Source of the DNA: Amycolatopsis methanolica 239 | GTDB lineage: Bacteria > Actinomycetota > Actinomycetes > Mycobacteriales > Pseudonocardiaceae | DNA: 64,000 bases | Assembly: GCF_000739085.1 (NCBI RefSeq) | Contig: NZ_CP009110.1 | Location: 5,456,001 to 5,520,000 of the forward strand | Direction: 5' to 3' | Shown: piece by piece, positions 1-10,633 of the stretch | Position numbering within the stretch: the stretch's first letter is position 1 | Layout of the letters: each line of letters opens with the position of its first letter | Notes under the pieces: model-generated | The model's input: the letters and a program-made list of their open reading frames with translations, nothing else | The model's database searches: none | What the model was told of the DNA's origin: nothing | Position numbers and translations under genes: made by a program

Positions 1-28
1 GGTGGGACTGGCAACCAACGGTCCCACC
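1..28 (-). terminator. hairpin downstream of the CoA-transferase operon
   Basis: GGTGGGAC at 1-8 pairs perfectly with GTCCCACC at 21-28 around a 12-base loop, 12 bases past the scoB stop codon. It probably ends the scoAB transcript. No clear U-tract is visible and the window edge hides what follows. Confidence 0.5.
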
Positions 29-39
29 CGGTCGCAGTC

Positions 40-683
<644 letters not shown>

Positions 684-687
<4 letters not shown>

Positions 688-1400
688 GCCTCCGTCCCGG
701 CGAGCGCCCGCGGGCGCACCGTGCGCTTTTCGATCTCCTTCTCCCGCGGCGTGGCGACCACCAGGCGGTCGACGAACACGCCGGGGGTGATGACCAGGTC
801 CGGGTCGACATAGCCGTCGAGCAGGACCTCGGTCTCCACCACGGTCACCCGGCCGCAGGTGGCGACCACCGGGTTGAAGTTGCGGGCCGCCATCCGGTAG
901 ACGAGGTTGCCCTCCCGGTCGGCGGTGTGGGCGTGCACCAGCGCCAGATCGGCGACGATGCCGCGCTCCTGCACGTAGGTCTCGCCGTCGAACTCGGCGT
1001 GCGGCTTGCCCTCGGCCACCGGCGTTCCCACGCCCGTCTTCGTGTAGAACGCCGGGATACCGGCGCCGCCCGCGCGCATCCGCTCGGCCAGCGTGCCCTG
1101 GGGCGCGAACTCGACCTCGACCGAACCGTCCAGGTACTGCTGCGCGAACAGCTTGTTCTCCCCGACGTAGGACGCGATCACCTTACGCACCTGCTTGTTC
1201 TCCAGCAGCAGCCCGAGGCCCTTGCCGTCCACACCCATGTTGTTCGACACGATCGTCAGATCGCGGACCCCGGCTTCGCGGACGACCTCGATCAGGTCAT
1301 AGGGGATGCCGGACAGACCGAAGCCGCCGACCGCGATCGTCATGCCGTCTCGCAGCGCGCCTGCCATCGCGTCGGCGGCCGCGCCGAACACCTTGGACAC
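684..1400 (-). CDS. scoA: 3-oxoacid CoA-transferase subunit A
   Basis: Alpha subunit partner of scoB (238 aa). The N-terminal glycine-rich CoA-binding stretch [13 protein letters not shown] lies near residues 26-38, and the family block [16 protein letters not shown] is near the C-terminus. The GTG start at 1400 has an AAGGAG ribosome site a few bases upstream. It is first in a two-gene operon with a 4-base overlap into scoB. The IclR gene starts divergently about 150 bases away and is the obvious candidate regulator, as for pca/sco operons in other actinomycetes; that link is inference. Confidence 0.9.
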
Positions 1401-1498
1401 GTGAACTCTCCTTCGAGCGTCCGTGGGATGAGCACCTGCCCGCAGTCAAGACGACCTGGGGAAACCCGGTCAAGCGCGCCTTCTGGATCTCTCGTCAG

Positions 1499-1525
1499 GT
1501 GAACGGCTCGCGGTTTGGCGTTCAC
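1499..1525. promoter_or_regulatory. inverted repeat between scoAB and the IclR gene
   Basis: GTGAACG at 1499-1505 and CGTTCAC at 1519-1525 form 7-base arms about 20 bases apart in the divergent intergenic region, just ahead of the IclR start. Position and symmetry fit an IclR operator. Binding is inferred only. Confidence 0.4.
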
Positions 1526-1547
1526 TGAGTGGACGTACGATGGCGAC

Positions 1548-2324
1548 ATGCCGCCCGCCCACCTGATCGGCCGGGCCGCGCTGGTGCTGCGTGCGCTGTC
1601 CGCGGCCGGCGAGCCCGGCGCGTCGACCTCGGACGTGTCGCGGCTGACCGGGCTGGCCCGGCCGACGGTCCACCGGTTGCTGGCGGCGCTGGCCGACGAG
1701 GGGTTCGTCGACCGCGACCAGCGCAGCGGCCGCTGGTACCTGGGCCCGGAGCTGTACCTGCTGGGTGAGTCGGCGGCCGCCCGCTACGACGTGACGCAGC
1801 ACGCGCGGGCGAGCGTGCACCGGCTCGCCGCGGCGACCGGGGAGAGCGCGTTCTTCTCCGCCCGGCGCGGCGACGAGACGGTGTGCCTGCTGCGCGAGGA
1901 CGGCGACTTCCCGATCCGGTCGTTCGTGCTGTACGAGGGCGCGCGGTTCCCGCTGGGCGTGGTCTCAGCCGGGCTGGTCGTGCTGTCGCTGCTGTCCGAC
2001 CGGGAGATCGACGACTACCTGGCGCGGGTCGACCTGACGGAGCGGTGGGGCGCGGCGCACGCGCCGGGGCCGCTGCGGGAGCGGATCGCCGAGACGCGGG
2101 AGCGGGGGTACGCGGTCAACCCGGGCCTGGTGGTCGAGGGCAGCTGGGGCATGGCGGCAGCGGTGTTCGGCTCGTCCGGGGAGCCGGCGTGGGCGCTGAC
2201 GCTGACCGGGGTGGAGTCCCGATTCCGCGAGCCGCGGCGGGCGCAGCTGGGCGCGCTGCTGCTCAAGGAGGCCCACGCGCTGACGACGGCCCTCCGCGCG
2301 GACCGGCAGCACGGCGGGCTCTGA
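1548..2324 (+). CDS. IclR family transcriptional regulator
   Basis: A winged-helix regulator of about 258 aa. The N-terminal HTH (TSDVSRLTGLARPTVHRLLAAL) is followed by the IclR effector domain, including SAGLVVLSLL and the C-terminal GSWGMAAAVFG block. The ATG at 1548 gives the normal IclR N-terminus (PPAHLIGRAALVLRAL). A TTG 11 codons upstream is open but adds an unlikely extension. It is divergent from scoAB and probably controls that operon, perhaps with its own gene. The effector is unknown. Confidence 0.88.
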   Translation: MPPAHLIGRAALVLRALSAAGEPGASTSDVSRLTGLARPTVHRLLAALADEGFVDRDQRSGRWYLGPELYLLGESAAARYDVTQHARASVHRLAAATGESAFFSARRGDETVCLLREDGDFPIRSFVLYEGARFPLGVVSAGLVVLSLLSDREIDDYLARVDLTERWGAAHAPGPLRERIAETRERGYAVNPGLVVEGSWGMAAAVFGSSGEPAWALTLTGVESRFREPRRAQLGALLLKEAHALTTALRADRQHGGL

Positions 2325-2570
2325 CGCTGGGGCCGGGGGTTCGGGCACCGCAGGCTGGTGCGGCGGTGGGCCGATCGCCCGCACCAGCCAAGCTGGGGCC
2401 GGGGTGCCGTTGCCGGGCGGCAAGGCGCGCCTCACTGCTGACCGGCCGAGAAGGGCAGCCCGCAATCCGCCGGCCCCCATCCCGGCAGCGGCCGCTCGCC
2501 GCGCGGCGGGCGCCGCGCGGGGAGCGGGGTGCGGCGAGCGGCGCGCCAGGGCCCCCGCGCGGCCCCGGCG

Positions 2571-3740
2571 TCACCGGTCGAGCGTCCGCAGCGCCCGCTG
2601 GTACAGCCGTCGCGCCTCGGTCAGGTTTCCGTGCGCCTGATGGTCCATCCCGAGCGTCGTCAGGCCCGCCGCGGACACCTCGGGGGCGCGCCGGGCCAGG
2701 TGGCGGACCACGTACTCGGCGTCGCGGCCCGCTCCGCCCACCAGCATCGAGCTGAACGAGTGCAGGAACGGCAGCCCGACGAAGTACAGGCCGGGCACCG
2801 ACGTCACGCCGCGCTCCTGCTCGGGGTAGCCGTCCTCGCCGGTGACGGGCAGGTCGATCCACCCGTAGTCGGGGCGGAAACCGGTGCACCACACCACGTT
2901 CGCGACCTCCACCACGCGTCCGTCCGCCAGCACGGGAATGCCGTCCCGGACGCCGGTGGTCTTGTCGACGACCCGCTCCACACCGGCCTTGCGCAGGTCC
3001 TCCTTCTTGACCCGGATCAGCGGCCCGCCGTGCCCGCGCACCTCCGCACGCAGCTTGCGGCCCACCGCCCGGTTCACGGTGAGGACCCGCGTCGCGGCGA
3101 ACCACAGCACCCGCAACGCCACCGACGCGACGTGGCTTTCGAAGTAGAACGGGATCTCGCCGGTGTCCGTGCCGGACAAGATCGTCGGGTGCTCGCGGGC
3201 AACCTCGTAGGCGATGTCCGCGCCGGAGTGGCTGGCGCCGACGACCAGCACCGGCCCTGGCCGCAGCTGCGCCGGGTTGCGGTACTCGCTCGAGTGCATC
3301 TGACAGATCTCCGGGCTCAGCTCGCCCGCGAAGGCCGGGATGGACGGGGCGCCCCACACCCCCGAGGCGACCACCACGTTGGCGGCCTCGAACCGCTGGC
3401 CCCCCGCGGTCACCACGAACTCGCCGTCCTCTTGCGACAGCCGCTCCACCCGCGTGCCGCAGCGCACCGGCAGTTCGAACCGGTTCGCGTAGGCCTCCAG
3501 GTAGTCGGCCATCTCGTCCCGCGTGGGGAAACTGGCGGGTGGCGCGGGGAACCGCATCCCGGGCAGGCCGTCGTAGCGCGCCGGGCTGAACAGCCGCAGC
3601 GAATCCCAGTGCCGCCGCCACGAGTCGCCGATCCGCTCGTGCGCGTCGAGAATCACGAACCGCCTGCCGTCGCGGGCCAGGTGGTACCCGGCCGAAAGCC
3701 CGGCCTGCCCGCCGCCGATGACCACCGTGTCGAACCTCAT
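2571..3740 (-). CDS. flavin-dependent monooxygenase (FMO/CzcO-like NAD(P)/FAD oxidoreductase)
   Basis: A 389-aa single-component flavoprotein. The FAD site GGGQAG lies at residues 9-14, an NADPH-binding GASHSG segment sits mid-protein, and the family block WCTGFRPDYGW is near the C-terminus. It matches the class of FMO/Baeyer-Villiger-like oxygenases annotated as CzcO. The substrate cannot be read from sequence. It is monocistronic, and the regulator downstream (3850-5493) lies on the same strand behind a 110-base gap. The roughly 245 bases between it and the IclR gene hold no gene that I can see. Confidence 0.85.
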   Translation of the reverse strand: MRFDTVVIGGGQAGLSAGYHLARDGRRFVILDAHERIGDSWRRHWDSLRLFSPARYDGLPGMRFPAPPASFPTRDEMADYLEAYANRFELPVRCGTRVERLSQEDGEFVVTAGGQRFEAANVVVASGVWGAPSIPAFAGELSPEICQMHSSEYRNPAQLRPGPVLVVGASHSGADIAYEVAREHPTILSGTDTGEIPFYFESHVASVALRVLWFAATRVLTVNRAVGRKLRAEVRGHGGPLIRVKKEDLRKAGVERVVDKTTGVRDGIPVLADGRVVEVANVVWCTGFRPDYGWIDLPVTGEDGYPEQERGVTSVPGLYFVGLPFLHSFSSMLVGGAGRDAEYVVRHLARRAPEVSAAGLTTLGMDHQAHGNLTEARRLYQRALRTLDR

Positions 3741-3849
3741 CGTGCACCTCCAGCTTTTCCGAGGAGACCGACGCTAGGCCGCGGCCCGTCGCGGAACTTC
3801 GGGTGAACGACCCAATTCCCCGCCGCCCGGCATGGGTAGTTCTGCCCAG

Positions 3850-5493
3850 TCAGCCGATCCGGTGCTGGAACGCGTACGCCGCCGCCGCGGTGCGCGAGCC
3901 CACCCCGAGCTTGGCGAAGATGTTGCTGACGTGGCGCGCCACGGTCTTCTCGCTCAGCACCAGTTCCCGCGCGATCCCGCGGTTGGTGGCGCCGGCGGCC
4001 AGCAGCCGCAACACCTCGGTCTCCCGCGGGCTCAGCAGCGAGGCGCCGCGGCGGGCGCCGCGCACCCGGGCCAGGTCCGGTTCGGCGCCGAGCCGCGCGA
4101 ACACCTCCGCGGCGGCGTCCAGCTCCACCTCCGCGGCGTCCTCGTCGCCAAGAGCGCGGCAGGCCAGCCCGACCAGGTACCGGGTCCGCGCCGCCTCGTA
4201 GGGCGCGTCCAGTTCGCACCACAGCCGCAGCGCCGTCCGCAACAGCGGCAGCGCCGCGGACTCGTCACCCGCGGCGAGGAGCGCCGCCCCGGTCGCGCCC
4301 GACGCCAGCGCGCGCAGGGCGGGCGTGTGGAACCGGCCGGCGATCGCGGTCAGCTCGGCCGCCGCCGAGCGGGCGCACCCCAGGTCGCCGTTGCCGATCG
4401 CGGCTTCCACCTGCGCGGGCAGCAGGCGGGACCGGCTGATGTCGTCCTCGGCCTCGGCCAGCGCGCGGCGCAGGGACGCGTCCGCCGCGTCGGCGCGGCC
4501 CTGGGCCAGGCGGAGCAGCGCCAGGCCCGGCTGGATGTCCCACCCCCTCTCGCCGGCCCGCCGGTAGGAGCTCTCCGCGTCGGCGAACTCGCCGCGCAGC
4601 CGGTGGATCTCGGCGAGCTGGTAGTAGGCCATCCCCGCGACCACCTGCCCGTACCGCTGGTCCAGCCGCGCGCAGGCCGTCCGCGCCTCGCGAACCGCGT
4701 CCGGCCAGTCGCCGACGAGCTGTAGCAGCTCCGAGCGGTGCACCCGGCAGATTCCGGAGTAGGCGCCGTTGAACTGCGGGCTCGCGTCGCACCAGGCGTT
4801 CACGGCGGCGGTCCACTCGCGGGCGCGGCCCAGCTCGTGCACGTCGCGGCAGGCGGCGATCATGCTGCAGTACATCCAACCGGTCACCTGGGACGAGCAC
4901 GCGCCCGCGGAGATGTCGAGCATCGCCTCGTCCAGCAGCGCGAGCCCCTCCTCGACGCGGCCCTGCGCGAGCCGGGCGCGGCCCTGGACCTGCACCCCGA
5001 TGGCCACGAGATCCCGGTCGCCGCACCGGTTCCCCAGCTCGACGGCCTCCGCGGCGGTGGCGAACGCGGCGTCCCCGGTCTGCCGCTCGGCCTCGCTGAT
5101 CAGCAGGTAGCCGCGTTGCGCGCAGTCCGGGTCGTGCGCCAGCAGCCGCGCCGCCCGCGCCATCCAGCCCTGTGCGCGCGAGAACTCGCCATGGAACGCG
5201 CACACCTCGCGCAACCAGAAGGCGCACCGCACGGCCCGGCCGATCGCGCCGGCGTGGACGTGCTGCTCGTAGCAACGGCGGAACGCGTCGGCGGCTTCGT
5301 CCGGACGGCCCAGCAACAGGGCCAGCTCGCCGAGCCGCTCCAGGTCCGGCAGCGCGAGAGGGGTTTCCCGGTCGGCGGCGGCCAGGGAGTCACAGGCGTC
5401 GGCCCAGGCCCGCTGGTCGTAAGCCGCGCCGGCCCGCTCGAGCAGGACGCGCGTGTCCACCGGGTCATTAAACGCCCGCGATGTCCTCGTCAC
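3850..5493 (-). CDS. LuxR-type regulator with long TPR-like N-terminus
   Basis: About 540 aa. Residues 1-450 are alanine-rich helical repeats of TPR type (for example [25 protein letters not shown]). The C-terminal 65 residues are a canonical LuxR HTH ([43 protein letters not shown]). There is no P-loop, so this is not a full LAL ATPase. Two GTG starts are possible: 5493, overlapping the yjbR-like stop by 26 bases, or 5460, just after it. Neither has a strong ribosome site. Translational coupling to the upstream gene is plausible. Its targets are unknown. Confidence 0.85.
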   Translation of the reverse strand: MTRTSRAFNDPVDTRVLLERAGAAYDQRAWADACDSLAAADRETPLALPDLERLGELALLLGRPDEAADAFRRCYEQHVHAGAIGRAVRCAFWLREVCAFHGEFSRAQGWMARAARLLAHDPDCAQRGYLLISEAERQTGDAAFATAAEAVELGNRCGDRDLVAIGVQVQGRARLAQGRVEEGLALLDEAMLDISAGACSSQVTGWMYCSMIAACRDVHELGRAREWTAAVNAWCDASPQFNGAYSGICRVHRSELLQLVGDWPDAVREARTACARLDQRYGQVVAGMAYYQLAEIHRLRGEFADAESSYRRAGERGWDIQPGLALLRLAQGRADAADASLRRALAEAEDDISRSRLLPAQVEAAIGNGDLGCARSAAAELTAIAGRFHTPALRALASGATGAALLAAGDESAALPLLRTALRLWCELDAPYEAARTRYLVGLACRALGDEDAAEVELDAAAEVFARLGAEPDLARVRGARRGASLLSPRETEVLRLLAAGATNRGIARELVLSEKTVARHVSNIFAKLGVGSRTAAAAYAFQHRIG

Positions 5494-5881
5494 CAGGTCC
5501 GCCGGTCAGGCGGCCCCGCAGCTTCGCGGGCGCGACGGCGAGCCACCCGTCGGTGAGCGCTTCGCGCAGCGCTGTGCGGGACACCTTCCGCAACTGGACG
5601 AGCACCGCGGCGTAACCGTCGAAGTGCGGGATCGTGAAGAAGGCGTCCGGGTTCGTCGCGAGGACGGCCTCCTTCTCGCCGAGGTCGTCCACCCGGATCG
5701 CGAGGATCGGCCCGTCCGGTGGGGACTCGTCGCCGAACCGCCGGAGGTCGGCCTTGCTGAACGGCCGCACCCAGGCGAACGCCTTACCAGCGACGGACCA
5801 CGTCTGGTGACCGTGCCGCTCCCCCTCGGTCACGTCGGGCAGCTCGGAAACCAGCCGCGCCACGTCGCCGACAGTCGCCAT
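5468..5881 (-). CDS. MmcQ/YjbR family protein
   Basis: A 137-aa protein of the YjbR superfamily, a CyaY-like fold often annotated as DNA-binding. Family features are the start [22 protein letters not shown], the [14 protein letters not shown] strand pair, and the ending [22 protein letters not shown]. The biochemical role of the family is not settled. It is probably co-transcribed with the LuxR gene, which it overlaps or abuts. Confidence 0.85.
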   Translation of the reverse strand: MATVGDVARLVSELPDVTEGERHGHQTWSVAGKAFAWVRPFSKADLRRFGDESPPDGPILAIRVDDLGEKEAVLATNPDAFFTIPHFDGYAAVLVQLRKVSRTALREALTDGWLAVAPAKLRGRLTGGPGDEDIAGV

Positions 5882-5899
5882 CGTCGAACGGTACCGCGG

Positions 5900-7351
5900 T
5901 CAGGGCGCGCCCGGCAGCTTCCGCCGCTCGAAGCTCTCCCGCAGGGCGGCGCGGCGGGCGTGGCCACGCTCGTACAGGCGCCCGAACACGAACGCGTCGG
6001 TCACCGAATCACCCGTTCGCTGCCGGAGGAGCTCACCCGCGCTCACCAGGTCGTGGTACTCGCCCAGCTCGCTCTGCACCTGCTTGACCGCCCGCCGCCA
6101 CGAGCGCACCCGCTTGCCCAGCAACGGTTTCGCCACATCGGCCGCGTACCGCGCCGCCTTCGCCTTCTTGCGCACCTCGTGCAGAGCGGCGTCCGGGTCC
6201 CTCGCGTCGTGTACCGCCTCGGCCGCGGCCGTCAACCGCTGGTTCGCGCGGCGGAGGGCCTTGCGCAGCTCACGGCGCCCGGACTCGGCGGCGATCGTCA
6301 ACGGCGGATCGGCCACCCACTCGTCGAGCGCGCCCAGCAGCCGGGCATACCGCTCGCCAGTCAGCTCCGCGACCAGCGACTGCCGGTCCCGCTCGGCTGC
6401 TTCGTCCAAATGGGACACAAGCGTGCGGCGGGCGTGCTCGGTTTCCGGCTCGCGCGGGAGGTTCGCGAGCTCGGCGAGCAGCGTTTCGCGCCGGACCTCG
6501 CCGTCGCGGGCCGGGGACAGCACCCGGCCGGCCCGCTTCAGCTCGTCCGCCAGCGCCTTCGCCCGGTCGCGCACGAAGAGGCGCCGGTAGCCGCGCAACG
6601 CGCTCCGCAGCCGCCGCATCGCGACGCGCAACTGGTGGACCGAGTCCTCGTCGCCGAGCCGGACGCCCTCGTCGTATCGGCGGATCGCCTCGACCTGCGC
6701 GCGCATGTAGGTCATGACGGTGTCCCCGGCGTTGCCGGGCTCCTCGTCGGCGGCCAGGTCGGCGGCGAGCAGGCGCCGCAGCTTCGACGGCCAGTGCGCG
6801 GGCCGCACCCCGTCCGCGACGAGGGCCTCGGCGATGGTGTCGAGGAGTTCCGGTTCGGCGTCGTCGAGTTCGACCTCGAGTTCACGCCAGTGGTCCAGGT
6901 GCGCGTGGTCGCCGGCGCGCTCGCCGTGGACGTGGTCGTCGGTGAGCACAGCCAGACGCCGCCCGTCAGTGGCGGCGAGGTCGTGGGTGAAGCGGTCGAC
7001 GCGTAGGTGCGCGATCTCGACGAGGTCCGCACCACCGGTCCACTCGCGCGCGGCGTCGGCGAGTTCAGGTGGCAGGTGGTCGCCCGGCGGCAGCTGGGTC
7101 TCCTCGCGGGCCCCGGCTGTCGCCGGGCGCTTGAGGTGCCAGCCCGCGTCGTCCCCGCCGGTGCGGCGGCGCAGGGTCACGCCGGCGCGCGCCAGCCGGA
7201 GGTCGCGGGTGTCGTAGTAGGTGTTGTCGAGCCAGGACTCCCTCGGCGGGGCCTGCTCCGCCACGGGGCCCACCCCGGCCAGCCGCGGCACCGGCCGGCC
7301 GTCGTCGAAGTCGAACTTCCGCTCCCGCTCGATGACCGTCTTCGCGCCCAT
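5900..7351 (-). CDS. CYTH and CHAD domain protein
   Basis: A 483-aa two-domain protein. The N-terminal CYTH (triphosphate tunnel) domain opens with the metal-binding ExExK signature as IERERK and holds the tunnel residues LDNTYYDTRDLRL and LRRRTGG. From about residue 210 the CHAD domain has conserved histidine helices VHQLRVAMRRLRSALRGYRR and LHEVRKKAKAARYAADV. CYTH domains act on triphosphates and CHAD domains bind polyphosphate, so a role in (poly)phosphate metabolism is likely. The ATG at 7351 fits the family; an open extension to 7435 is probably spurious. It sits 18 bases from the YjbR start. Confidence 0.88.
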   Translation of the reverse strand: MGAKTVIERERKFDFDDGRPVPRLAGVGPVAEQAPPRESWLDNTYYDTRDLRLARAGVTLRRRTGGDDAGWHLKRPATAGAREETQLPPGDHLPPELADAAREWTGGADLVEIAHLRVDRFTHDLAATDGRRLAVLTDDHVHGERAGDHAHLDHWRELEVELDDAEPELLDTIAEALVADGVRPAHWPSKLRRLLAADLAADEEPGNAGDTVMTYMRAQVEAIRRYDEGVRLGDEDSVHQLRVAMRRLRSALRGYRRLFVRDRAKALADELKRAGRVLSPARDGEVRRETLLAELANLPREPETEHARRTLVSHLDEAAERDRQSLVAELTGERYARLLGALDEWVADPPLTIAAESGRRELRKALRRANQRLTAAAEAVHDARDPDAALHEVRKKAKAARYAADVAKPLLGKRVRSWRRAVKQVQSELGEYHDLVSAGELLRQRTGDSVTDAFVFGRLYERGHARRAALRESFERRKLPGAP

Positions 7352-7460
7352 GGCCAGGAGTTCCCGCGCGACGACCGGCGGAAACCCGCCGACCGCCGGA
7401 CAGGGGTCCCAGGCCACCCGGCGCCGCAACTCCACCCCCGGCGGTCGCCCAGCCCACGGT

Positions 7461-7943
7461 TCAGCAGACCGCGTACACGTCCAGCACCACCGCGTCCGGG
7501 CGGCGCAGTGCCGAGCTCACCGCGACGACGTGGTTGAGCCACGCGTGCTCCGGCGAGTCCTCGGCGGTCTCGAAGGTGATCGCGGTGCGGAAGCGGTACG
7601 TGGACGGGTCCGGGCACTGTCCGGCGAGCAACGCGGTCATCACCTCCGGCGGCCCGTGCCGCACGCCCCGGCTGACGATCGACACCAGCGAACCGTCGTC
7701 GGTCCAGGCGGTGTAGCGCGCCTCGACCCGTACCCAGCCGCCGGTCTGCAGGATCTGCCAGTCCGCGCCGCCGGGCAGGACGTCGGCGGACAGCCGCGGG
7801 CCGTCGACGCGGCCGCCCGTGATCGGCACGACCCGACGGCGGCCGTGCGGGGTGCCGCCGAGGTCGAGCACCTCGTCCAGCGTCACCTCCGCCCTGGCGA
7901 GGAACTCCAGACCGGGTCGCGGTGGCTCATACGGGGTCGCCAT
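7461..7943 (-). CDS. DUF3237 family protein
   Basis: A 160-aa beta-rich protein matching DUF3237 (PFLEFLARAEVTLDEVLDLG-like start, GRRRVVPITGG, YRFRTAITFETAEDS). The reading frame stays open upstream into the LysR remnant, but only the part from the ATG at 7943 has coding character. Such proteins often accompany aromatic-compound genes. Here the neighbour is a broken LysR regulator and cyclase, so it may be the surviving member of a decayed catabolic cluster. Function unknown. Confidence 0.8.
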   Translation of the reverse strand: MATPYEPPRPGLEFLARAEVTLDEVLDLGGTPHGRRRVVPITGGRVDGPRLSADVLPGGADWQILQTGGWVRVEARYTAWTDDGSLVSIVSRGVRHGPPEVMTALLAGQCPDPSTYRFRTAITFETAEDSPEHAWLNHVVAVSSALRRPDAVVLDVYAVC

Positions 7944-7957
7944 GACCCGGCAAACTA

Positions 7958-8780
7958 TCAGGGATCCTGATTCAGGACAGCCGTCGCGCGGAGGACGACG
8001 TCCCGGAGGTACCGGTGCTCGGGATCGTCGTCGTACATCGGGTGCCACCACATCGCCTCGCGCAGCGGGCCGATTTCCAGCGGGCACGGCAGCGCCCGCA
8101 CACCCAGCTCGGCGGGCACCCCGGCGGCGAGCCGGCGCTGCAGCAGCGCGACCCGGCCGGTGCCGCGGACCAGGCTCGGCACGGTCAGGAAGCTTTCCGT
8201 CACCACCTGCACGTTCGGCTCGATGCCGAGCATCCGCATCTGCCGCGCGGCGGGCGTGGACGCCGTCGGGCCGTGGTAGGTGACCACCCACGGCATCGTC
8301 TTCAGCTGCTCGACGGTCAGCTCCTCGCCCACGTCCAGGTTGTCCCGGGACACGAGGCACACCCAGTCGTCCAGGTACAGCTCGCGGTAGGGCAGGTCGG
8401 TTGAACCCGTGCGGCGTCAGCAGCAGGTCGTGGTTGACCAGGGCCTGCGCCGCCTGCTCGACCAGCGGCGGGGTGTTCGCGAGAACTCGCGGGCCGAGGA
8501 CGCCGGGTCGAAGTCCGGTTCGGCGGCGAACACCCGCTCCACCCCGGAGATCGCGACGCGCACCCGTTCCTTGAGCTGCACCGCCAGCGGGGTCAGCCGG
8601 TAGGAGTTGCCGACCCGGATCAGCAGGTCGTCGCCGAAGTGCCGGCGCAGCTTGCCCAGGTGCGCGGACACCGCCGGCTGGCTCAGGCCCATCCACTCGG
8701 CCGCGCGCGTGACGCTGCGCTCCTGCAGCAGCGCGTGATACCTCCTATAACCGATTTCGTCTTCCCTGATACCGCTGCTC
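7958..8780 (-). pseudogene. LysR family regulator, disrupted
   Basis: Three frames carry pieces of one LysR protein. The HTH (LLQERSVTRAAEWMGLSQPAVSAHLGKLRRHFGDDLL) is at about 8500-8740. The piece TPPLVEQAAQALVNHDLLLTPHGF is at about 8400-8470 in another frame. The effector domain (CLVSRDNLDVGEELTVEQLKTMPWVVTYHGPTASTPAARQMR onward) runs 8362-7958 in a third. Between HTH and effector, roughly 35-40 residues expected for the family are missing, and the normal N-terminus is replaced by unrelated sequence. Deletion plus frameshifts mean it is not functional. Confidence 0.85.
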
Positions 8781-8789
8781 GCCGCCGCG

Positions 8790-9186
8790 GCCAAGCGGTG
8801 CTCCAACTGGGGGCCGCTGGGGAGCCGAGGACGTCCTCGGCACGCTGAACTTCCTGGACGAGGCCAAGCGCCGCGAAGGCGCCGCGCTCGTCCGGCAGGG
8901 CAAGAGCTTCTCGCTGGCCCAGCCGTTCGAGGCCGAGGGCGAAGGCGACCGGGTGACCGGCATCGAGACCACCGCGGGCCGGATCGCCGACCGCGGCGTT
9001 CTGCTCGACGTCGGGCGCGCGACCGGCGACGACGGCGAGCTGCCGGACGGGTTCGCGATCACGGTCGAGCACCTGGAGGCGACGATCGCCGCGCAGGGCG
9101 CGACCGCCTGCGACGGCCGCGGCGACCTGCTGCTGGTGCGGACCGGGCGGCTCACCCGCGCCCGGCCTCGGACGCGCAAGCGATGA
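8790..9186 (+). pseudogene. cyclase family (kynurenine formamidase-like) protein, internal deletion
   Basis: The start of a cyclase-family protein is recognisable (SNWG, then after a one-base slip GRWGAEDVLGTLNFLDEAKRR). It jumps directly to a late segment, GRIADRGVLLDVGRATGDDGELPDGFAITVEHLEATIAAQG. The middle of the family, about 100 residues including the HxGTHxD metal-binding region, is absent. The C-terminus runs into the next gene. It is a decayed metal-dependent hydrolase and cannot be active as it stands. Confidence 0.75.
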
Positions 9187-9870
9187 GGGTGGCCGGCAAG
9201 GTCGTCGTCGTGACCGGCGCCGGGCAGGGGCAGGGCGCTGCGGAGGCACGGCTGCCGGCCGAGGAGGGCGCCCGGGTGATCCGCGTGGACCTGGGCGCCT
9301 CGCCGGTGGAATGTTGCCGGGGGTCGAGTACGTGCAGCTCGACGTCACCGACTCGGCGGGCTGGGCGGCGCTGGTGTCCCGGCTGGACCGGGTGGACGGG
9401 CTGGTCGCGAACGCCGGGGTCACCTGGCGGGCGCGGCTGGACGAGGTCGACCCGGCCGACCTGGAGCGAGTGCACGACGTGAACGTCGGCAGGGCGGTGC
9501 GGGCGATCCAGGCCGTGCTGCCGCTGATGCCCGCGGGCGGGTCGATCGTGACAGTCGGCTCGGTGGCGGCGCTGACCGGCCAGTACCCGGTGGCGTACAC
9601 GGCGAGCAAGTGGTCGTTGCGCGGGCTGACGCGGGCGGGTGCCTGGAGCTGGGCGCGCACGGGATCCGGGTCAACGCGGTGCACCCCGGCTACATCGAGA
9701 CATTCGATGACCGCCTCGGCGGCGACGGCCTTCCGGGACGCGAACATCGCGGAAACCCCGCTGGGCCGCACCGGAACCGTCGACGAGGTCGCGCCGCTGG
9801 TGGTGTTCCTGCTCCCGGACAAGGCGTCGTTCATCACGGGAGCGGAAATCCCGGGGGCGCCGCGATGGGG
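9183..9870 (+). pseudogene. short-chain dehydrogenase/reductase, multiple frameshifts
   Basis: SDR blocks appear in sequence but in different frames: GKVVVVTGAGQGQGAAEA (9190-9240), LVANAGVTWRARLDEVDPADLERVHDVNVG with the catalytic YTASK (9311-9640), LELGAHGIRVNAVHPGYIETF (about 9650-9705), and AETPLGRTGTVDEVAPLVVFLLPDKASFITGAEI (9750-9850). At least three frame changes are needed to read it through. The TGxxxGxG glycine motif is also changed, with Q in place of the usual G/I. Its end fuses to the MFS remnant. Non-functional. Confidence 0.85.
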
Positions 9871-10600
9871 TTCGGCGGCGGCGTCGCCCTCCTGCTCGGC
9901 GGGGTGCTGGCCGACCTCAGCTGGCGCGGTCCGTTCGCGGTGTACCTGCTCGCGGTGCCGATGGTCGTGCTCGTGCTCCGGTTCGTACCCGAGGCGCCGA
10001 AGTCGCCGCGGGCTCCCGGCGGTCCACAACAGACACCGCGGCTGCTCGGCCTGTACGCGCTGATGTTCCTCGGCGTGGTCGTCTTCTACACCGTGCCGAC
10101 GCATGCGCCGTTCTGGCTGGGCGCGGTCACCGGCACCGGCCCGGTCGTCGTCGGCGTGCTGATGTGCGCGCTGAACCTCGTCATGACGCTGGTCGGCCTG
10201 AACTGCCGGCGGCTGCGCGCCCGGTGGGACTTCCGCGTCCTCGCCGCCGTGCTCTTCGCCGCCTACGCGGCCGGGCTGGTCGTGCTCGGCCTCGCGGGCG
10301 GGATCTGGATGGCGGCGCTCGGCATGCTCATCACGGGCGTCGGCATCGGCCTGCAGAACCCGGTGATGAACGGGTGGGTGGTCGCCTCGGTCGACCCCGC
10401 GGCCCGCACCCGCGCGCTCGGGATGCTGACGTCCGCGTTGTTCCTCGGCCAGTTCGCCTCGCCGCTGCTGGCGCAGCCGGTGGTGAACGCCGTCGGCCTC
10501 GGCAATACCTTCGTGCTCGCCGGTGCTCTCGGCCTGGTGATCTCGGTGGTCCTGGTTTCCTGCGGGGCCGGGCAACCCGGATTCGCCCACCGCGTAAGGA
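9866..10600 (+). pseudogene. MFS transporter, N-terminal half missing
   Basis: In-frame hydrophobic segments of an MFS protein: GGVALLLGGVLADLSWRGPFAVYLLAVPMVVLVL, then LLGLYALMFLGVVVFYTVP and on to the terminal helices ending ALGLVISVVLVS. Roughly the first five transmembrane helices are absent. The fragment joins the SDR remnant without a start codon or ribosome site. The homologous family (Bcr/EmrB-like exporters) has about 400 residues; about 240 remain. The upstream fusion looks like a deletion junction. Confidence 0.8.
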
Positions 10601-10633
10601 GGTGCGTAGGCCCGCCGACAGGGAGGAAAGGGC